From NCBI GenBank assembly GCA_963738625.1, contig CAVTXH010000003.1:744001-808000 (forward strand): a stretch of DNA of 64,000 bases, written 5' to 3'. A program made the translations under genes and the position numbers. Within the stretch, counting starts at the first letter, position 1; the number at the start of each line of letters is the position of its first letter. Origin of the DNA: UBA7672 sp963738625. GTDB lineage: Bacteria; Pseudomonadota; Alphaproteobacteria; Caulobacterales; Hyphomonadaceae. Under the pieces are notes generated by a model. It made no database searches and was not told the DNA's origin. It worked only from the letters and a program-made list of their open reading frames with translations. Below, piece after piece: positions 41,038-50,891 of the stretch.

Positions 41038-42342
41038 TCAGAAATTTTCCTGAAGCCAGCCGGTAACGCGTCTGAAGAGGCCGGCGCCGTGATCTGCTCC
41101 GCTCCGGTCCCCGCCTCCGCGGGAGCCGTCCGGAGCGCTCATCAACTCCCAACGTAGCAGTCCCGCAGCGCTCGCGAAAGACGGAGAACTGTACGTCTCG
41201 CCCAATCCTTTGATGTTTGCAGGCCTCGCCAGCCGCACCGGCGCGCGAAAAACATCCTCCGCAAGTTCTTGTAAACATGGGAGTTGGCTCGAACCACCCG
41301 TGAGTACGATCCGTCTCGGCAACGGCCGGCCGGCCGCCGACGCCTTCGAGAGACGCATGTCGATCAATTCGAAGATCTCCTCGATCCTCGGACGCAGCAC
41401 TTGAGCGATATCGGCACGCGAACACTGGTGTGCTTCAAGCCTGCCGTCCGGTCCCAGCTTGGGCGCGTCCACCATTTCGAGGGCGGCGACCTCGGACAGT
41501 CCAACCGCCCCGTGCAGGGTCTTCATCCGCTCGGCGGCGGCGAAGGTGGTGCCCAGCCCTTGGGCGAGGTCGGACGAGGCCCGGGACCCGCCCATGGCCA
41601 GGGTTTCGACGTGGATCAGCCCCCCGTCCATGAAAGCTGCCGCGGACGTAACCCCCGCCCCGAAATCGATGACCATCGCCCCCTGCTCGGCCTCGTCCTC
41701 GACCAGCACGGCGAGGCCAGCGGCGAAAGGGGCAGCCAGAATGGCGGATGTCTGCAAGTGGGCGCGCGACACGCATTGGACGATGTTGCGAAGCCCCGCC
41801 GTGGGCGCCGACACGACGAGAAAGCTCGCCGTCAGCGCGTCCGCAAACATGCCGCGCGGATCCTTGATGCCGGCCGTCCCGTCGACAGCAAAGCCAAGCG
41901 GCGCCGAATGCAGGATTTCACGTCCGGCGGCCTGAAAGCTTTCCAGCGCGGCGATACGCGCATCTCGCACGTGCTGAAGCGTGATCTCGCGGCCGTTCAT
42001 GGGCAGCTTGGCGCGGACGACATCGCTGCGCAGGTCTGGACCTGAAACCCCCAGAACCACGTCCAAGATGCGTACCTCGGCGGCGCGCTCGGCCTGTTCC
42101 ACCGCCAGCCGGATCGACCGCTCCAGCGCGTCCAGGTCCACGACTGCGCCCGACCGGATTCCTTTGGTCGATTGCGCCCCCGCCCCCGCCACGCGCGGCT
42201 CGCCGTCGGTCGCATCGCCGCGGCGCGAGATCATGCACGTCACTTTGGAGGAGCCGATGTCCAGCGCAGCCATGACAGCGCCACGACCATGGGAACGGTC
42301 GCGCACGTGTGAACGCTGCGCTAGAGACGACATGGGCGTCAT
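41038..42342 (-). CDS. ftsA: Cell division protein FtsA
   Basis: FtsA is the actin-like protein that ties FtsZ to the membrane. The 434-aa protein has the ATPase phosphate-1 segment AALDIGSSKVTCMI, the 1C subdomain with GVSGPDLRS, the phosphate-2 segment MVIDFGAGVTSAAAF, and the adenosine motif IVLTGGSSQLPC. It ends in an amphipathic membrane-targeting helix, GLFRRVTGWLQENF. Its ATG overlaps the ftsQ stop by 4 bp. The first 22 residues are extra; an ATG at 42333 or the one before AALDIG are alternatives. Confidence 0.96.
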   Translation of the reverse strand: MTPMSSLAQRSHVRDRSHGRGAVMAALDIGSSKVTCMISRRGDATDGEPRVAGAGAQSTKGIRSGAVVDLDALERSIRLAVEQAERAAEVRILDVVLGVSGPDLRSDVVRAKLPMNGREITLQHVRDARIAALESFQAAGREILHSAPLGFAVDGTAGIKDPRGMFADALTASFLVVSAPTAGLRNIVQCVSRAHLQTSAILAAPFAAGLAVLVEDEAEQGAMVIDFGAGVTSAAAFMDGGLIHVETLAMGGSRASSDLAQGLGTTFAAAERMKTLHGAVGLSEVAALEMVDAPKLGPDGRLEAHQCSRADIAQVLRPRIEEIFELIDMRLSKASAAGRPLPRRIVLTGGSSQLPCLQELAEDVFRAPVRLARPANIKGLGETYSSPSFASAAGLLRWELMSAPDGSRGGGDRSGADHGAGLFRRVTGWLQENF

Positions 42343-43247
42343 GCGCCTCCGGCAGGCGGCGCCGTCGGGCCGCCGGGGGTGGGTCGCAATGCAAAGCGCT
42401 CCGGATGCCGAGCGTCGATCCGCGTCACGGGAAGATCGAGCACGCGGTTGCGCGCCTGCATCATGTTGAGCGCGCCCAGCGCCTCCACCAGCTTCACGTC
42501 TTCCGGGAAGGCCACGTCAGCGCCGTCGCGGAATTTCACATCCCAGCGGCGCCCGCTGACGCGATACGCCGTCTCCATGCGCGCAGCGAGATCGGGATAT
42601 TCCGCCATCGCTGTCACGAGCGTGGCGGCGGAAGAAGCAGCATCCTCGCCGACGAGGCGCGGCAGGTGCATGTATTTCTGCGGATCGGCCTCGGCAAAGG
42701 TGCGGCCGCGCTGGTCGATCACCCGCCAGTCGCCCCCCTCGCCTTGCCACAGCGCGATAGGCTCGCGCGGGTCGGCGATGATGGTGATCTGGTCGGGCCA
42801 GAAGCGGTGGACCTTGACGCCCGACACGGCCTCAAGCTTCTCGACGCGCTGCTTGATCGAGTAAGGGTCCGCCGTGAGGATGTTGCCGCCGACATGGATG
42901 CCGGCCACCTCTCTCGCCTTTTCCTCGACCAGCGGATCGAGTCCGACCACGTTGATCTGCCGGATCGACAGCCCCGCCGAGCGCGAGATCACATCCACGC
43001 CGTCGCCAAACCTGTTGCCGAAAGCGCCGAGCGAGCCGCCCATCCAGGCCGCCAGCGTCAGCATCGCGGCGCCGCAGATGATCGTGCCCAGCGCATAGGT
43101 TGCTGCGCGGTCACGGAACCAGGCTACGGAGTAGGGGATGTCGCGTGCATGCACAGCAGGAGCGCGGCCGCGCGGCGCCTCGTCAAAATCGTCGTCAGCG
43201 TCGTCGTAAGCAGGCCCCTTGATGGCGGGGCGTTTTACCTTGGGCAT
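42339..43247 (-). CDS. ftsQ: Cell division protein FtsQ
   Basis: FtsQ is a bitopic divisome protein bridging early and late parts. The 302-aa protein has an acidic cytoplasmic tail, one membrane helix (about 51-73), the POTRA domain (SIRQINVVGLDPLVEEKA through VEKLEAVSGVKVHRFWPDQI) and the beta-domain with PREPIALWQ, WRVIDQRGR and LPRLVGEDA. The C-terminus is Pro-rich. It overlaps ddl by 13 bp and ftsA by 4 bp, so translation of the three is coupled. Confidence 0.95.
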   Translation of the reverse strand: MPKVKRPAIKGPAYDDADDDFDEAPRGRAPAVHARDIPYSVAWFRDRAATYALGTIICGAAMLTLAAWMGGSLGAFGNRFGDGVDVISRSAGLSIRQINVVGLDPLVEEKAREVAGIHVGGNILTADPYSIKQRVEKLEAVSGVKVHRFWPDQITIIADPREPIALWQGEGGDWRVIDQRGRTFAEADPQKYMHLPRLVGEDAASSAATLVTAMAEYPDLAARMETAYRVSGRRWDVKFRDGADVAFPEDVKLVEALGALNMMQARNRVLDLPVTRIDARHPERFALRPTPGGPTAPPAGGA

Positions 43248-44155
43248 GACGCATCCTCGATCATCCAGCGGACGAGCGAGGGATAGTCGATGCCAAGGTG
43301 CGCCGCTTGTTCGGGAACAAGCGAGGTGGGCGTCATGCCCGGCTGCGTGTTGGTCTCGAGTATCACCAGTCGACCCGCCTTGTCGTCGTATCGAAAGTCC
43401 GACCGAGACACGCCTCTGCAGCCTAACGCCCGATGTGCCTTCAGCGCCGCTTCGAGCGCCGCTTTGGTCACTTCCGATGGCAGGTCGGCAGGAACGACGT
43501 GACGCGATCCTCCAACCTGGTATTTTGCGTCGTAATCGTAATATTCCCTTAAAGTCGTGATCTCGGTGACCGCCATGGGCCGTTCGCCCATCACCCCCAC
43601 GGTCAATTCCCTGCCCTCAATGAACTTTTCGACAAGCGCCCGCTTGCCAAACTTCCATGTCCCATCGGTCAGTTCCTTGGGGGGCCGGTTGGCTCCCTTG
43701 CGGACGATGAACACTCCGAAGCTCGATCCTTCCGCTACCGGTTTTATTACATAGGGCGGCTCGTAGATGTGATCCCGGGCCAGCTCCGCCACATCGAACA
43801 TCCCGCCCTCGGCGATATCCAGCCCGTGCTGGGCGTAGACCGCCCGCGACTTGTCCTTGTCCATCGCCAGCGCCGAGGCGAGCACGCCGGAGTGCGTATA
43901 GGGGATGCCCATGATTTCAAGGACGCCCTGAACACAGCCGTCCTCGCCCCACGGACCGTGCAGCGCGTTCAGCGCCACATCGGGTCTAACGGCGGCAAGT
44001 TGCTGGGCGAGTTCTCGCGTCGCGTCGATTTCGACGACATCGAAGCCGGATTCCCGGGCCGCTTCGGCCATGCCCTTTCCGGATGATAGCGACACCGGCC
44101 GCTCAGACGACCAGCCTCCCATGATGACGGCGACGCGTGCGTTCGGGCGAACCAT
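43235..44155 (-). CDS. ddl: D-alanine--D-alanine ligase
   Basis: Ddl makes the D-Ala-D-Ala dipeptide of peptidoglycan with ATP. The 306-aa protein is the DdlB type: VAVIMGGWSSERPVSLSSG at the N-terminus, NALHGPWGEDGCVQG, the ATP-grasp KPVAEGSSFGV and FIEGRELTVGV. The metal site is in ILETNTQPGMTPTSL with Glu and Asn ligands. It is the first of the ddl-ftsQ-ftsA-ftsZ run. In most relatives murB precedes ddl; here 636 bp without a clear gene precede it. Confidence 0.97.
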   Translation of the reverse strand: MVRPNARVAVIMGGWSSERPVSLSSGKGMAEAARESGFDVVEIDATRELAQQLAAVRPDVALNALHGPWGEDGCVQGVLEIMGIPYTHSGVLASALAMDKDKSRAVYAQHGLDIAEGGMFDVAELARDHIYEPPYVIKPVAEGSSFGVFIVRKGANRPPKELTDGTWKFGKRALVEKFIEGRELTVGVMGERPMAVTEITTLREYYDYDAKYQVGGSRHVVPADLPSEVTKAALEAALKAHRALGCRGVSRSDFRYDDKAGRLVILETNTQPGMTPTSLVPEQAAHLGIDYPSLVRWMIEDASCPR

Positions 44156-44791
44156 GTATGGGCTCCTGCGTGTCGCTTGAGCCTATGCGCCCAAGGCAGT
44201 TACCGGGAAGCTACTGGATGTTGGCGTAGCGGAGTTCGTTTTTCGTCGCAAAGCGGCGGATAGAGGGCAAAACGCCGCTTAGTATGTGCCGTGTGCGCCG
44301 GGCTGGATGTAGGGCGCTTTCGCGAAAAGCTCTCGCTCCGCCTTGCGCGGATCGTTAGCGCGGAACACCTCACTTCAGCCGCCTGTCCTTCTGTACCTAT
44401 TCTACCAGGTCATCGACAGTCCGAAACTGGCGCTCGATGTCATGGCCGATCTGTGCGGCGCAGGCTTCGAGACTGCCGAATGCCTCGCCCAGCCTCAGGC
44501 CATGGCGTCAACAAGGCGCAGGGCTACAACATTGCCTGCCCAATGCCGCTGGACGACGTTCTGAAATCCGGAGCGCCGCCGCTGGAGCAGCGTGCAACGC
44601 TTGCGCTCAAAGGTTCGCCTAGGCCGGCCCACCCACGCGCCTTCAACTCCAGAATCTCGGAACAAATTCGCTCAATCCCCGGGCGAGCGAGATTGCGGCG
44701 CGTGCGTGGCTGGGGTGTGGTCTCGGCGTCCCTTGCAGTATAGCGGTGGTCGAGGCGCTGCTGGGTCCCACAATGCTGAGAAGGGAGATCC
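44156..44791. other. 636-bp stretch without a convincing gene; possible decayed remnant
   Basis: No frame here looks like a complete gene. A hairpin (AAGCGGCG 44251-44258 with CGCCGCTT 44273-44280) lies near the ddl side. On the minus strand, a protein-like piece LRLGEAFGSLEACAAQIGHD (followed by IERQFRTVDDLVE) ends at TAG 44397-44399. A neighbouring frame just upstream reads FQNVVQRHWAGNVVALRLVD, so a frameshifted remnant is possible. Promoters for ddl and for the divergent OmpA-like gene must also lie here. Confidence 0.35.
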
Positions 44792-45661
44792 ATGACCGAG
44801 AGTGGAGGCGCTTTCCTGCAGGCGGACCGGACTAGAACGGCGAGGTCTCGCCGCCTTGTCCGCCGTCTGGAAGGCTCGTCCCGTCTGCCCTTTCTACCCT
44901 ACGGCCTGGCGCCGCTGGGGGCCCTCGTCCTGCTTTTGCTTTTTGCGCTGACCGGCTTTGCCAGCGGCGCGGTCGAAGACGTGGCCGCCCGCACGGCAAG
45001 GCAGGCGCTCGATCGCTCCGGTGCAAGCTGGGCCTCAGTTCACGTGAACGGCCAGTGGGTCACGCTGGAAGGCGCCCCGCCCTCGCGGGAAGCGGCGGCC
45101 AACGCCCTGGCGGCCGTGCGTGACGCTAAAGCCGGAACCATGTTCGGCAACGCCATTCCCGTCACACGGGTCGGCGAGCGTTTCACCTGGCGCGAAGAGC
45201 CGGCATCTGCGACTACGCGCCCGGCAATGTCGGACGCCGTGCCTGTGCCGGCAACAACGCCAGCCACTGAGCCGGGCCCGGTTGCCGCTGCTGCGGCCTG
45301 CGACCAGTCGCTGTCCGACCTGCTCAATGTCTCGACGATCGAATTTGCTTCCTCGAGCGCGGATATTGATTCGGCCAGCTTCGGCCTGCTTGATTCAGTG
45401 GCGGCCGCCGCGTCGGCCTGCCCCGGCACGCTGCGCATCGAGGGCCATACCGACAATTCCGGAAACGCCGCCCTCAACCAGGACCTCAGCCGGCGCCGCG
45501 CCGAAGCCGTCCGCGCGGCGCTGATCCAGCGCGGCATACCCGAACAGCGCCTCGTCGTGGAAGGCTTTGGCGCCAGCCAGCCGATCGCCACCAACCGCAC
45601 CGCCGCAGGACGCGAACGCAATCGCCGCATCGAGATGCGCGTTGTACGCTCGCCGACCTGA
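44792..45661 (+). CDS. OmpA-family peptidoglycan-binding membrane protein
   Basis: The 289-aa protein has a basic cytoplasmic start (RTRTARSRRLVRRLEG), one membrane helix (about 35-57) and a BON-like or linker part. The C-terminal OmpA domain (about 170-287) contains TIEFASSSADID, IEGHTDNSGNAALNQDLSRR and GFGASQPIATNRTAAGRERN, the residues that bind the meso-DAP of peptidoglycan. An inner-membrane anchor makes it a MotB/Pal-like cross-linker rather than a barrel porin. A GGGAG 6 nt before the ATG supports the start. The coiled-coil HhH gene follows after 39 bp. Confidence 0.9.
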   Translation: MTESGGAFLQADRTRTARSRRLVRRLEGSSRLPFLPYGLAPLGALVLLLLFALTGFASGAVEDVAARTARQALDRSGASWASVHVNGQWVTLEGAPPSREAAANALAAVRDAKAGTMFGNAIPVTRVGERFTWREEPASATTRPAMSDAVPVPATTPATEPGPVAAAAACDQSLSDLLNVSTIEFASSSADIDSASFGLLDSVAAAASACPGTLRIEGHTDNSGNAALNQDLSRRRAEAVRAALIQRGIPEQRLVVEGFGASQPIATNRTAAGRERNRRIEMRVVRSPT

Positions 45662-45700
45662 TCCTCGCTTCAGATATCTGCTCGCTCGAAAGACGTCGCC

Positions 45701-47140
45701 ATGTGGTTCCTCCTTCTCCAGATTTTCCTGCTCCTCGCACTGGCCGCTGCGTTGGGCGCCGCTGCGACCTTCTGGTGGATGAAGCGCCGCTACGAGGACG
45801 TGACGGAGAGCCATGAAGACCTGCGCTGGCACACCGAGCGCCTGAAGACCTTGCCGCAGATGGCGACGCGCGACGACCTGAAGGCCGGCGTCGAAACCCT
45901 GTCGTCGTCGCTGACCAATCTGCGCATGCCGGACCTGGCGCCAGTGAACGACCGTCTCGGTCTGCTCGAGCGCGCTGTGCGCAGCATCAGCATTCCCGAG
46001 CCCGACCTTCGTCCGCTCAACCAGCGGCTGGAAGTGATCGAGGCGCATCTGCGGGCGCCGAACATAGGCCTCGACCAGCTCCGCAGCAGGCTGACCGGCA
46101 TCGAGGAAGCGATCGCTGGCATGACCACCTCGGTGTCGAGACTCGACAATACCGACCTGCGTCCCGTCGAAACGCGCCTCGCCGGAATCGAGGAGATGGT
46201 GAGGTCATGGAAAGCGCCGGAAGTGAACCTCGGGCCGGTGCATAGCAGCCTCGCCACGCTGGGCCTCACGCTGGACGAGATGAAGTCGAGCGCCGACGGC
46301 GCGCGCAAGTCTGACATCGACGCGCTGATGGCTCGCATCGCCGAGTTGTCGGCTTCCGTCGCGACCCTGCGTCCCCTCCAGGGCATGCTGGCGGATATCG
46401 ATCATGCGGTGTCCACGCTCGACCCTCAGCCCCTGCACGCACGCTTCGTCCAACTTGAGACATCGCTCAGCACTGTCCAGGCGGAACTCGAACAGCAGCA
46501 TCGCCGCGACATCGAGCCGGTCGAGCGCGGCGTCGCTGGCCTTCAGGAAGCATTCCAGGGAATGCCCGGCCCAGATCTCGAGCCGGTGCTCAATGCGGTC
46601 CACTCCATCGACAGCCGGGAGGATCTTGCGGCCGTCGAAAACCGCCTCACCGCGATCGAGTACAGCCTTGCGGCCGTGCATCACATGCTTCGGGCGCGTT
46701 CGGAAGGCTCGTTTGTGCGAAGCGAGACGACCTGGCAGTCGCGGCCAACGCCCACATCGGTCGTGAATGGCGACAACCGTCCCGCCGCATCGACGCCAAT
46801 CAAGCCGCCGCGCGATCTCGATCCGATCAACCCGGTGCGCCGCGCCGGCGATCAGGCCAATCTTCTTGTTGAGCCTGCTTTCGGTCCGCCCGACGACCTT
46901 GGTCAGATCAATGGCGTCGGCCCCATTCTCTCCGGTCTGCTCAATGACACCGGCGTCTACTATTTCTGGCAGGTCGCCGAGTGGACGCCCGACGAGGCCG
47001 CCTGGGTCGACAGCCTGCTCATGTACTTCAAGGGGCGCATCAAGCGCGACGACTGGGTCAATCACGCTCGCACGCTTGCCGCGCTTCCCGGTTCCGCCAA
47101 GCGTCCTACCGGCCCGCTCGGCAGGCGCGAGAGCGCCTAG
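45701..47140 (+). CDS. Membrane-anchored coiled-coil protein with C-terminal helix-hairpin-helix domain
   Basis: The 479-aa protein has an N-terminal membrane helix (MWFLLLQIFLLLALAAALGA), then about 300 residues of repeated coiled-coil units of the form PDLRPLNQRLEVIEAHL or PVETRLAGIEEMV. A disordered linker follows, and the C-terminal domain (about 400-460) reads DDLGQINGVGPILSGLLND, then YYFWQVAEWTPDEAAWVD, then FKGRIKRDDWVNHAR. That last part is the HhH domain often labelled predicted 5' DNA nuclease and found fused to ribosomal L21 in relatives. It may bind DNA at the membrane, but this is inference. Confidence 0.82.
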   Translation: MWFLLLQIFLLLALAAALGAAATFWWMKRRYEDVTESHEDLRWHTERLKTLPQMATRDDLKAGVETLSSSLTNLRMPDLAPVNDRLGLLERAVRSISIPEPDLRPLNQRLEVIEAHLRAPNIGLDQLRSRLTGIEEAIAGMTTSVSRLDNTDLRPVETRLAGIEEMVRSWKAPEVNLGPVHSSLATLGLTLDEMKSSADGARKSDIDALMARIAELSASVATLRPLQGMLADIDHAVSTLDPQPLHARFVQLETSLSTVQAELEQQHRRDIEPVERGVAGLQEAFQGMPGPDLEPVLNAVHSIDSREDLAAVENRLTAIEYSLAAVHHMLRARSEGSFVRSETTWQSRPTPTSVVNGDNRPAASTPIKPPRDLDPINPVRRAGDQANLLVEPAFGPPDDLGQINGVGPILSGLLNDTGVYYFWQVAEWTPDEAAWVDSLLMYFKGRIKRDDWVNHARTLAALPGSAKRPTGPLGRRESA

Positions 47141-48141
47141 CCAACCGCCTGGCCCGTCGCGTCGAACACCAGCAGGCGGGACCGGTCCACGAACACGTTC
47201 AGCAGCGAGCCCGGCGGGGGCGGCGACGCCGGTTGCTGCAACAACCACGCAGAGCCCGCGAAGCTTGCCTGCAGATAGCGTTGCGCCGCCGCTTGCTGCG
47301 TTCCCGACACGCGCACCACGAAGCGCAGGCACGATGGTCCCGCCCGCTGCAACGATGCGTCTTGCGGGCGGAACGCCAGGGTGCACGGGCCGGACGGGGG
47401 CAGCGCCAGTTGTTCCGGCGGCTGGAACACTGCTCCGTCCGCCAGCATGCCCGCTCCCTGCCGCGCCTGCATCGGGAGCAGGTTCAGCGACGGTTGCGAG
47501 GTTGCCTGCGCCACCGCCAGGTTCACCGGATGCAGGAACACTTGTTGCGCCGGGGCCGACTGCGCCACCTGTCCCGCCGACAGCACCACCACCTGTCCCG
47601 CCAGCCCCAGCGCTTCGTCTGGCAGTCCCGCCAGCACCACCACGGACGGCAGTTGCGCCAGCATCGGCTGCAATTGCGGAAGCAATTCCATTCGCGGTTC
47701 CGATCCTAGTTCCAGTCCCGGAGAGTCCAGCAGAATGAGCGCCGGTTGGTCCTCGCGCGCCATCGCGATGGCGAGGCGGACGCGCTGGGCGGGATCGAGG
47801 TCGGAAAGCGCCGCATCCATCCGGCCGGACAGCCCGACCCGCTCCGCCGCGTCCGCGCCGATCAGCTTGCGGACGCGTTGGCTCGACGGCTTCACGCCGC
47901 CGGAGCCGATCCGGATGATCTTTCCCTTTTCACGACGCGCCTGGGCGATGCCCTTCCCGCCAAGGTTGATCGACCCCAAATGCGGCTTGTCGACCCCCGA
48001 CAGCAGGCGGAGGAATGCCTCCCTCGCGGGAGCCGAAAGACCCAAGACGGCGGTAGGGGTATTCGGGGTGAATTGGAGGCTGACGCGGTTCAGCAACGTG
48101 TCCCGGCCTAGAGATCGGGAGACGTCCCGCAACTCTAGCAT
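47137..48141 (-). CDS. Degenerate ABC-type ATP-binding protein
   Basis: The 334-aa protein has the shape of an ABC ATPase with a C-terminal TOBE-like part (MalK/UgpC style), starting MLELRDVSRSLGRDTLLNRV. Its key motifs are broken: Walker A (33-41) reads LGLSAPARE, with neither GKS nor GKT; the signature (112-120) reads LSDLDPAQR instead of LSGGQ; Walker B is ILLDSP with Ser140 in place of the catalytic Glu. The D-loop and H-loop are also lost. It probably does not hydrolyse ATP and may be a pseudo-ATPase or regulatory subunit. No permease is adjacent. Its stop overlaps the HhH gene by 4 bp (convergent). Confidence 0.75.
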   Translation of the reverse strand: MLELRDVSRSLGRDTLLNRVSLQFTPNTPTAVLGLSAPAREAFLRLLSGVDKPHLGSINLGGKGIAQARREKGKIIRIGSGGVKPSSQRVRKLIGADAAERVGLSGRMDAALSDLDPAQRVRLAIAMAREDQPALILLDSPGLELGSEPRMELLPQLQPMLAQLPSVVVLAGLPDEALGLAGQVVVLSAGQVAQSAPAQQVFLHPVNLAVAQATSQPSLNLLPMQARQGAGMLADGAVFQPPEQLALPPSGPCTLAFRPQDASLQRAGPSCLRFVVRVSGTQQAAAQRYLQASFAGSAWLLQQPASPPPPGSLLNVFVDRSRLLVFDATGQAVG

Positions 48142-48445
48142 GGCCGAGGCTCTAGCATGGGTTGAGAACCAGCATGTCGGCGACGCCACTCCCCTGGTCG
48201 GGCCTGCCTGCCCGGACGGCAGGATTATCGTTCCAGTTGCCGAAGCGTCAAACAGCCGAAGCCGCGACACGGAACCGCCTGATTCTTCAGGCGCTACAGG
48301 CGTTGCGACACCCTGTTACAGCATTGAAATTTTCGTGAGAGCGCTAGGGAAAGAGACGGAAAAGCGGGCGTTGTTCATTTAACTTCGCGTATGTAGGGCC
48401 CACAACGGCTAGCGTCCGCGACAGGCGGACAACGGAACACTCCCA

Positions 48446-50149
48446 ATGCTCAAGCTTCAAATGAACAAGAAACTGCTCGCCGGCATTGCGGCCGCCGCGG
48501 TCGTGCTGATCGGCGGCGTTGCGTTGTTCGCGCGCGGTACGGGCGGCCCTGGCAAGTCCGGCAAGTATGAGTACGAGACCGTCGCCGTCGACAAGGGCCG
48601 CGTGGCGCGCGTCGTCTCCGCGTCCGGCGCCGTGCAGCCGCGCAACAAGGTCGAGGTCGGTTCGGAAGTGTCCGGCCGGATCACCCAGCTGTTCGTCGAC
48701 TTCAACTCGCAGGTGAAGAAGAACGAGGTGCTCGCGCAGCTCGACCCTGAGACGTTCATCACCGCCGTCAACTCGGCGCGCGCCGCCTTGCTCCAGTCGC
48801 AGGCCTCAGTCGCCAACGCCAAATCCTCGATCGCGCGCGCCGAAGCGAACCTCACCAAGGCGCAGCAGGACTATGATCGCCAGAAGAAGCTCTTCGGCGA
48901 GGGCGCCATCTCGCAGTCGGCGTGGGAACAGGCCGACCAGACCTACACGCTCGCCAAGATCTCTCTCGACACCGAGAAGGCGTCCTATCAGTCGGCCGTC
49001 GCCGGCCTCGCCCGGTCGGAAGCCTCGCTGCAGGATGCACAGGTTCGTCTCGAGAAGACAAAGATCCGTTCGCCGATCGACGGCGTGGTGCTCGCCCGCG
49101 CGGTGGACGTCGGCCAGACTGTGCAGTCGTCGATGAACGTCGCGAAGTTCTTCACTATCGCGGAAGATCTCTCGCTCATCCAGATCGAAGCCTCAGTCGT
49201 CGAATCCGACATCGGCGGCGTTGACGAGGGCGATCCCGCGTCATTCACCGTCGATGCGTTCCCCGGCGAGAGATTTCAGGGCCAGGTGGTCCAGGTGCGC
49301 CAGCAGGGCGCGGAAGCCGCCAACGTCGTCACCTACACGGTGGTGATCAACGCGCGTAACCCGAACGGCAAACTCAAGCCGATGATGACTGCCAACGTCG
49401 AGATCACGGCCGACCAGGCCAACGACGTGCTGCGCATCGCCTACGACGCGACGCGGTTCCAGCCGCCGAAGGAAGTTCTCGAAGAGTTCGGCCTCAACAA
49501 CCCGCAAGGCCAGCGCGGACAGGGCGGCGGACAGCCGCAGATCGCGCTCGGCGGCGGCGGACAACCCGGCGCATTTCCCGGCGGAGGTCAGGGCGACAGA
49601 CAAGGCGGCCAGGGCGGCGGGCGCCGTGGCGGCCAGGGCGGCTTCGGCGGACCGGGCGGACAGAACCCGATGGGCGACTGGCTGAAGGAAGCCGGCGTCG
49701 ATGAAGCGCGCACCCAGAAGATCATGGCTGAAATGCAGGCCGAGATGGAGCGCCTGCGCGCCTCCATGCCGCAACCCCCGCAGGGCGGCGGGCCCGGCGG
49801 CGGCGTTGCGATCATCGGCGGCGGCGGCTTCGGCGGCCCGCCCGCGAGCATCGTGATGCAGCAACAGATGCAGGATTTCCGAAGCAAGATGGAAGCCGCG
49901 CGCGAGACCGTGTTGAAGCGCAACCTGAACGAGAACGAGTACGCCGCGGTCGACAAGAACCGCGTCGAGATGCAATCCCAGAAGAGCGTTACGGCCTGGA
50001 AGCTCGACGCCAAAGGCAAGCTCGAGCGACACCAGCTGCGCATCGGGATCAGCGACGGCAACTTCGCGCAGATCATGCGTGGCGCAGAAGAAGGCGACAA
50101 ATTCGTCGTGCGCTCGACCGCGGCCGGCAAGGTCGCGAAGAAGTCCTGA
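48446..50149 (+). CDS. macA: MacA-like periplasmic adaptor (membrane fusion protein)
   Basis: The 567-aa protein joins an inner-membrane MacB pump to an outer-membrane factor. It has an N-terminal membrane anchor (LLAGIAAAAVVLIGGVALFA), a lipoyl half (SGAVQPRNKVEVGSEVSGRI), a long coiled-coil hairpin (about 110-205), the second lipoyl half (KTKIRSPIDGVVLARAVD) and a beta-barrel. A 60-residue Gly/Gln-rich insert (about 352-410) and a Met-rich helical insert (about 410-520) split the membrane-proximal part, so it is much longer than E. coli MacA (371 aa). It is first of a four-gene export operon. The 304-bp upstream gap holds the hairpin CGCCTGA-TTCT-TCAGGCG at 48276-48293. Confidence 0.92.
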   Translation: MLKLQMNKKLLAGIAAAAVVLIGGVALFARGTGGPGKSGKYEYETVAVDKGRVARVVSASGAVQPRNKVEVGSEVSGRITQLFVDFNSQVKKNEVLAQLDPETFITAVNSARAALLQSQASVANAKSSIARAEANLTKAQQDYDRQKKLFGEGAISQSAWEQADQTYTLAKISLDTEKASYQSAVAGLARSEASLQDAQVRLEKTKIRSPIDGVVLARAVDVGQTVQSSMNVAKFFTIAEDLSLIQIEASVVESDIGGVDEGDPASFTVDAFPGERFQGQVVQVRQQGAEAANVVTYTVVINARNPNGKLKPMMTANVEITADQANDVLRIAYDATRFQPPKEVLEEFGLNNPQGQRGQGGGQPQIALGGGGQPGAFPGGGQGDRQGGQGGGRRGGQGGFGGPGGQNPMGDWLKEAGVDEARTQKIMAEMQAEMERLRASMPQPPQGGGPGGGVAIIGGGGFGGPPASIVMQQQMQDFRSKMEAARETVLKRNLNENEYAAVDKNRVEMQSQKSVTAWKLDAKGKLERHQLRIGISDGNFAQIMRGAEEGDKFVVRSTAAGKVAKKS

Positions 50150-50160
50150 ATTCGGAACCG

Positions 50161-50889
<729 letters not shown>

Positions 50890-50891
50890 GC

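Noticed and set aside
48372..48396. A sigma-70 promoter (TTGTTC ... TATGTA) before macA
   Set aside because: The spacer is only 13 nt, too short for a usual promoter.
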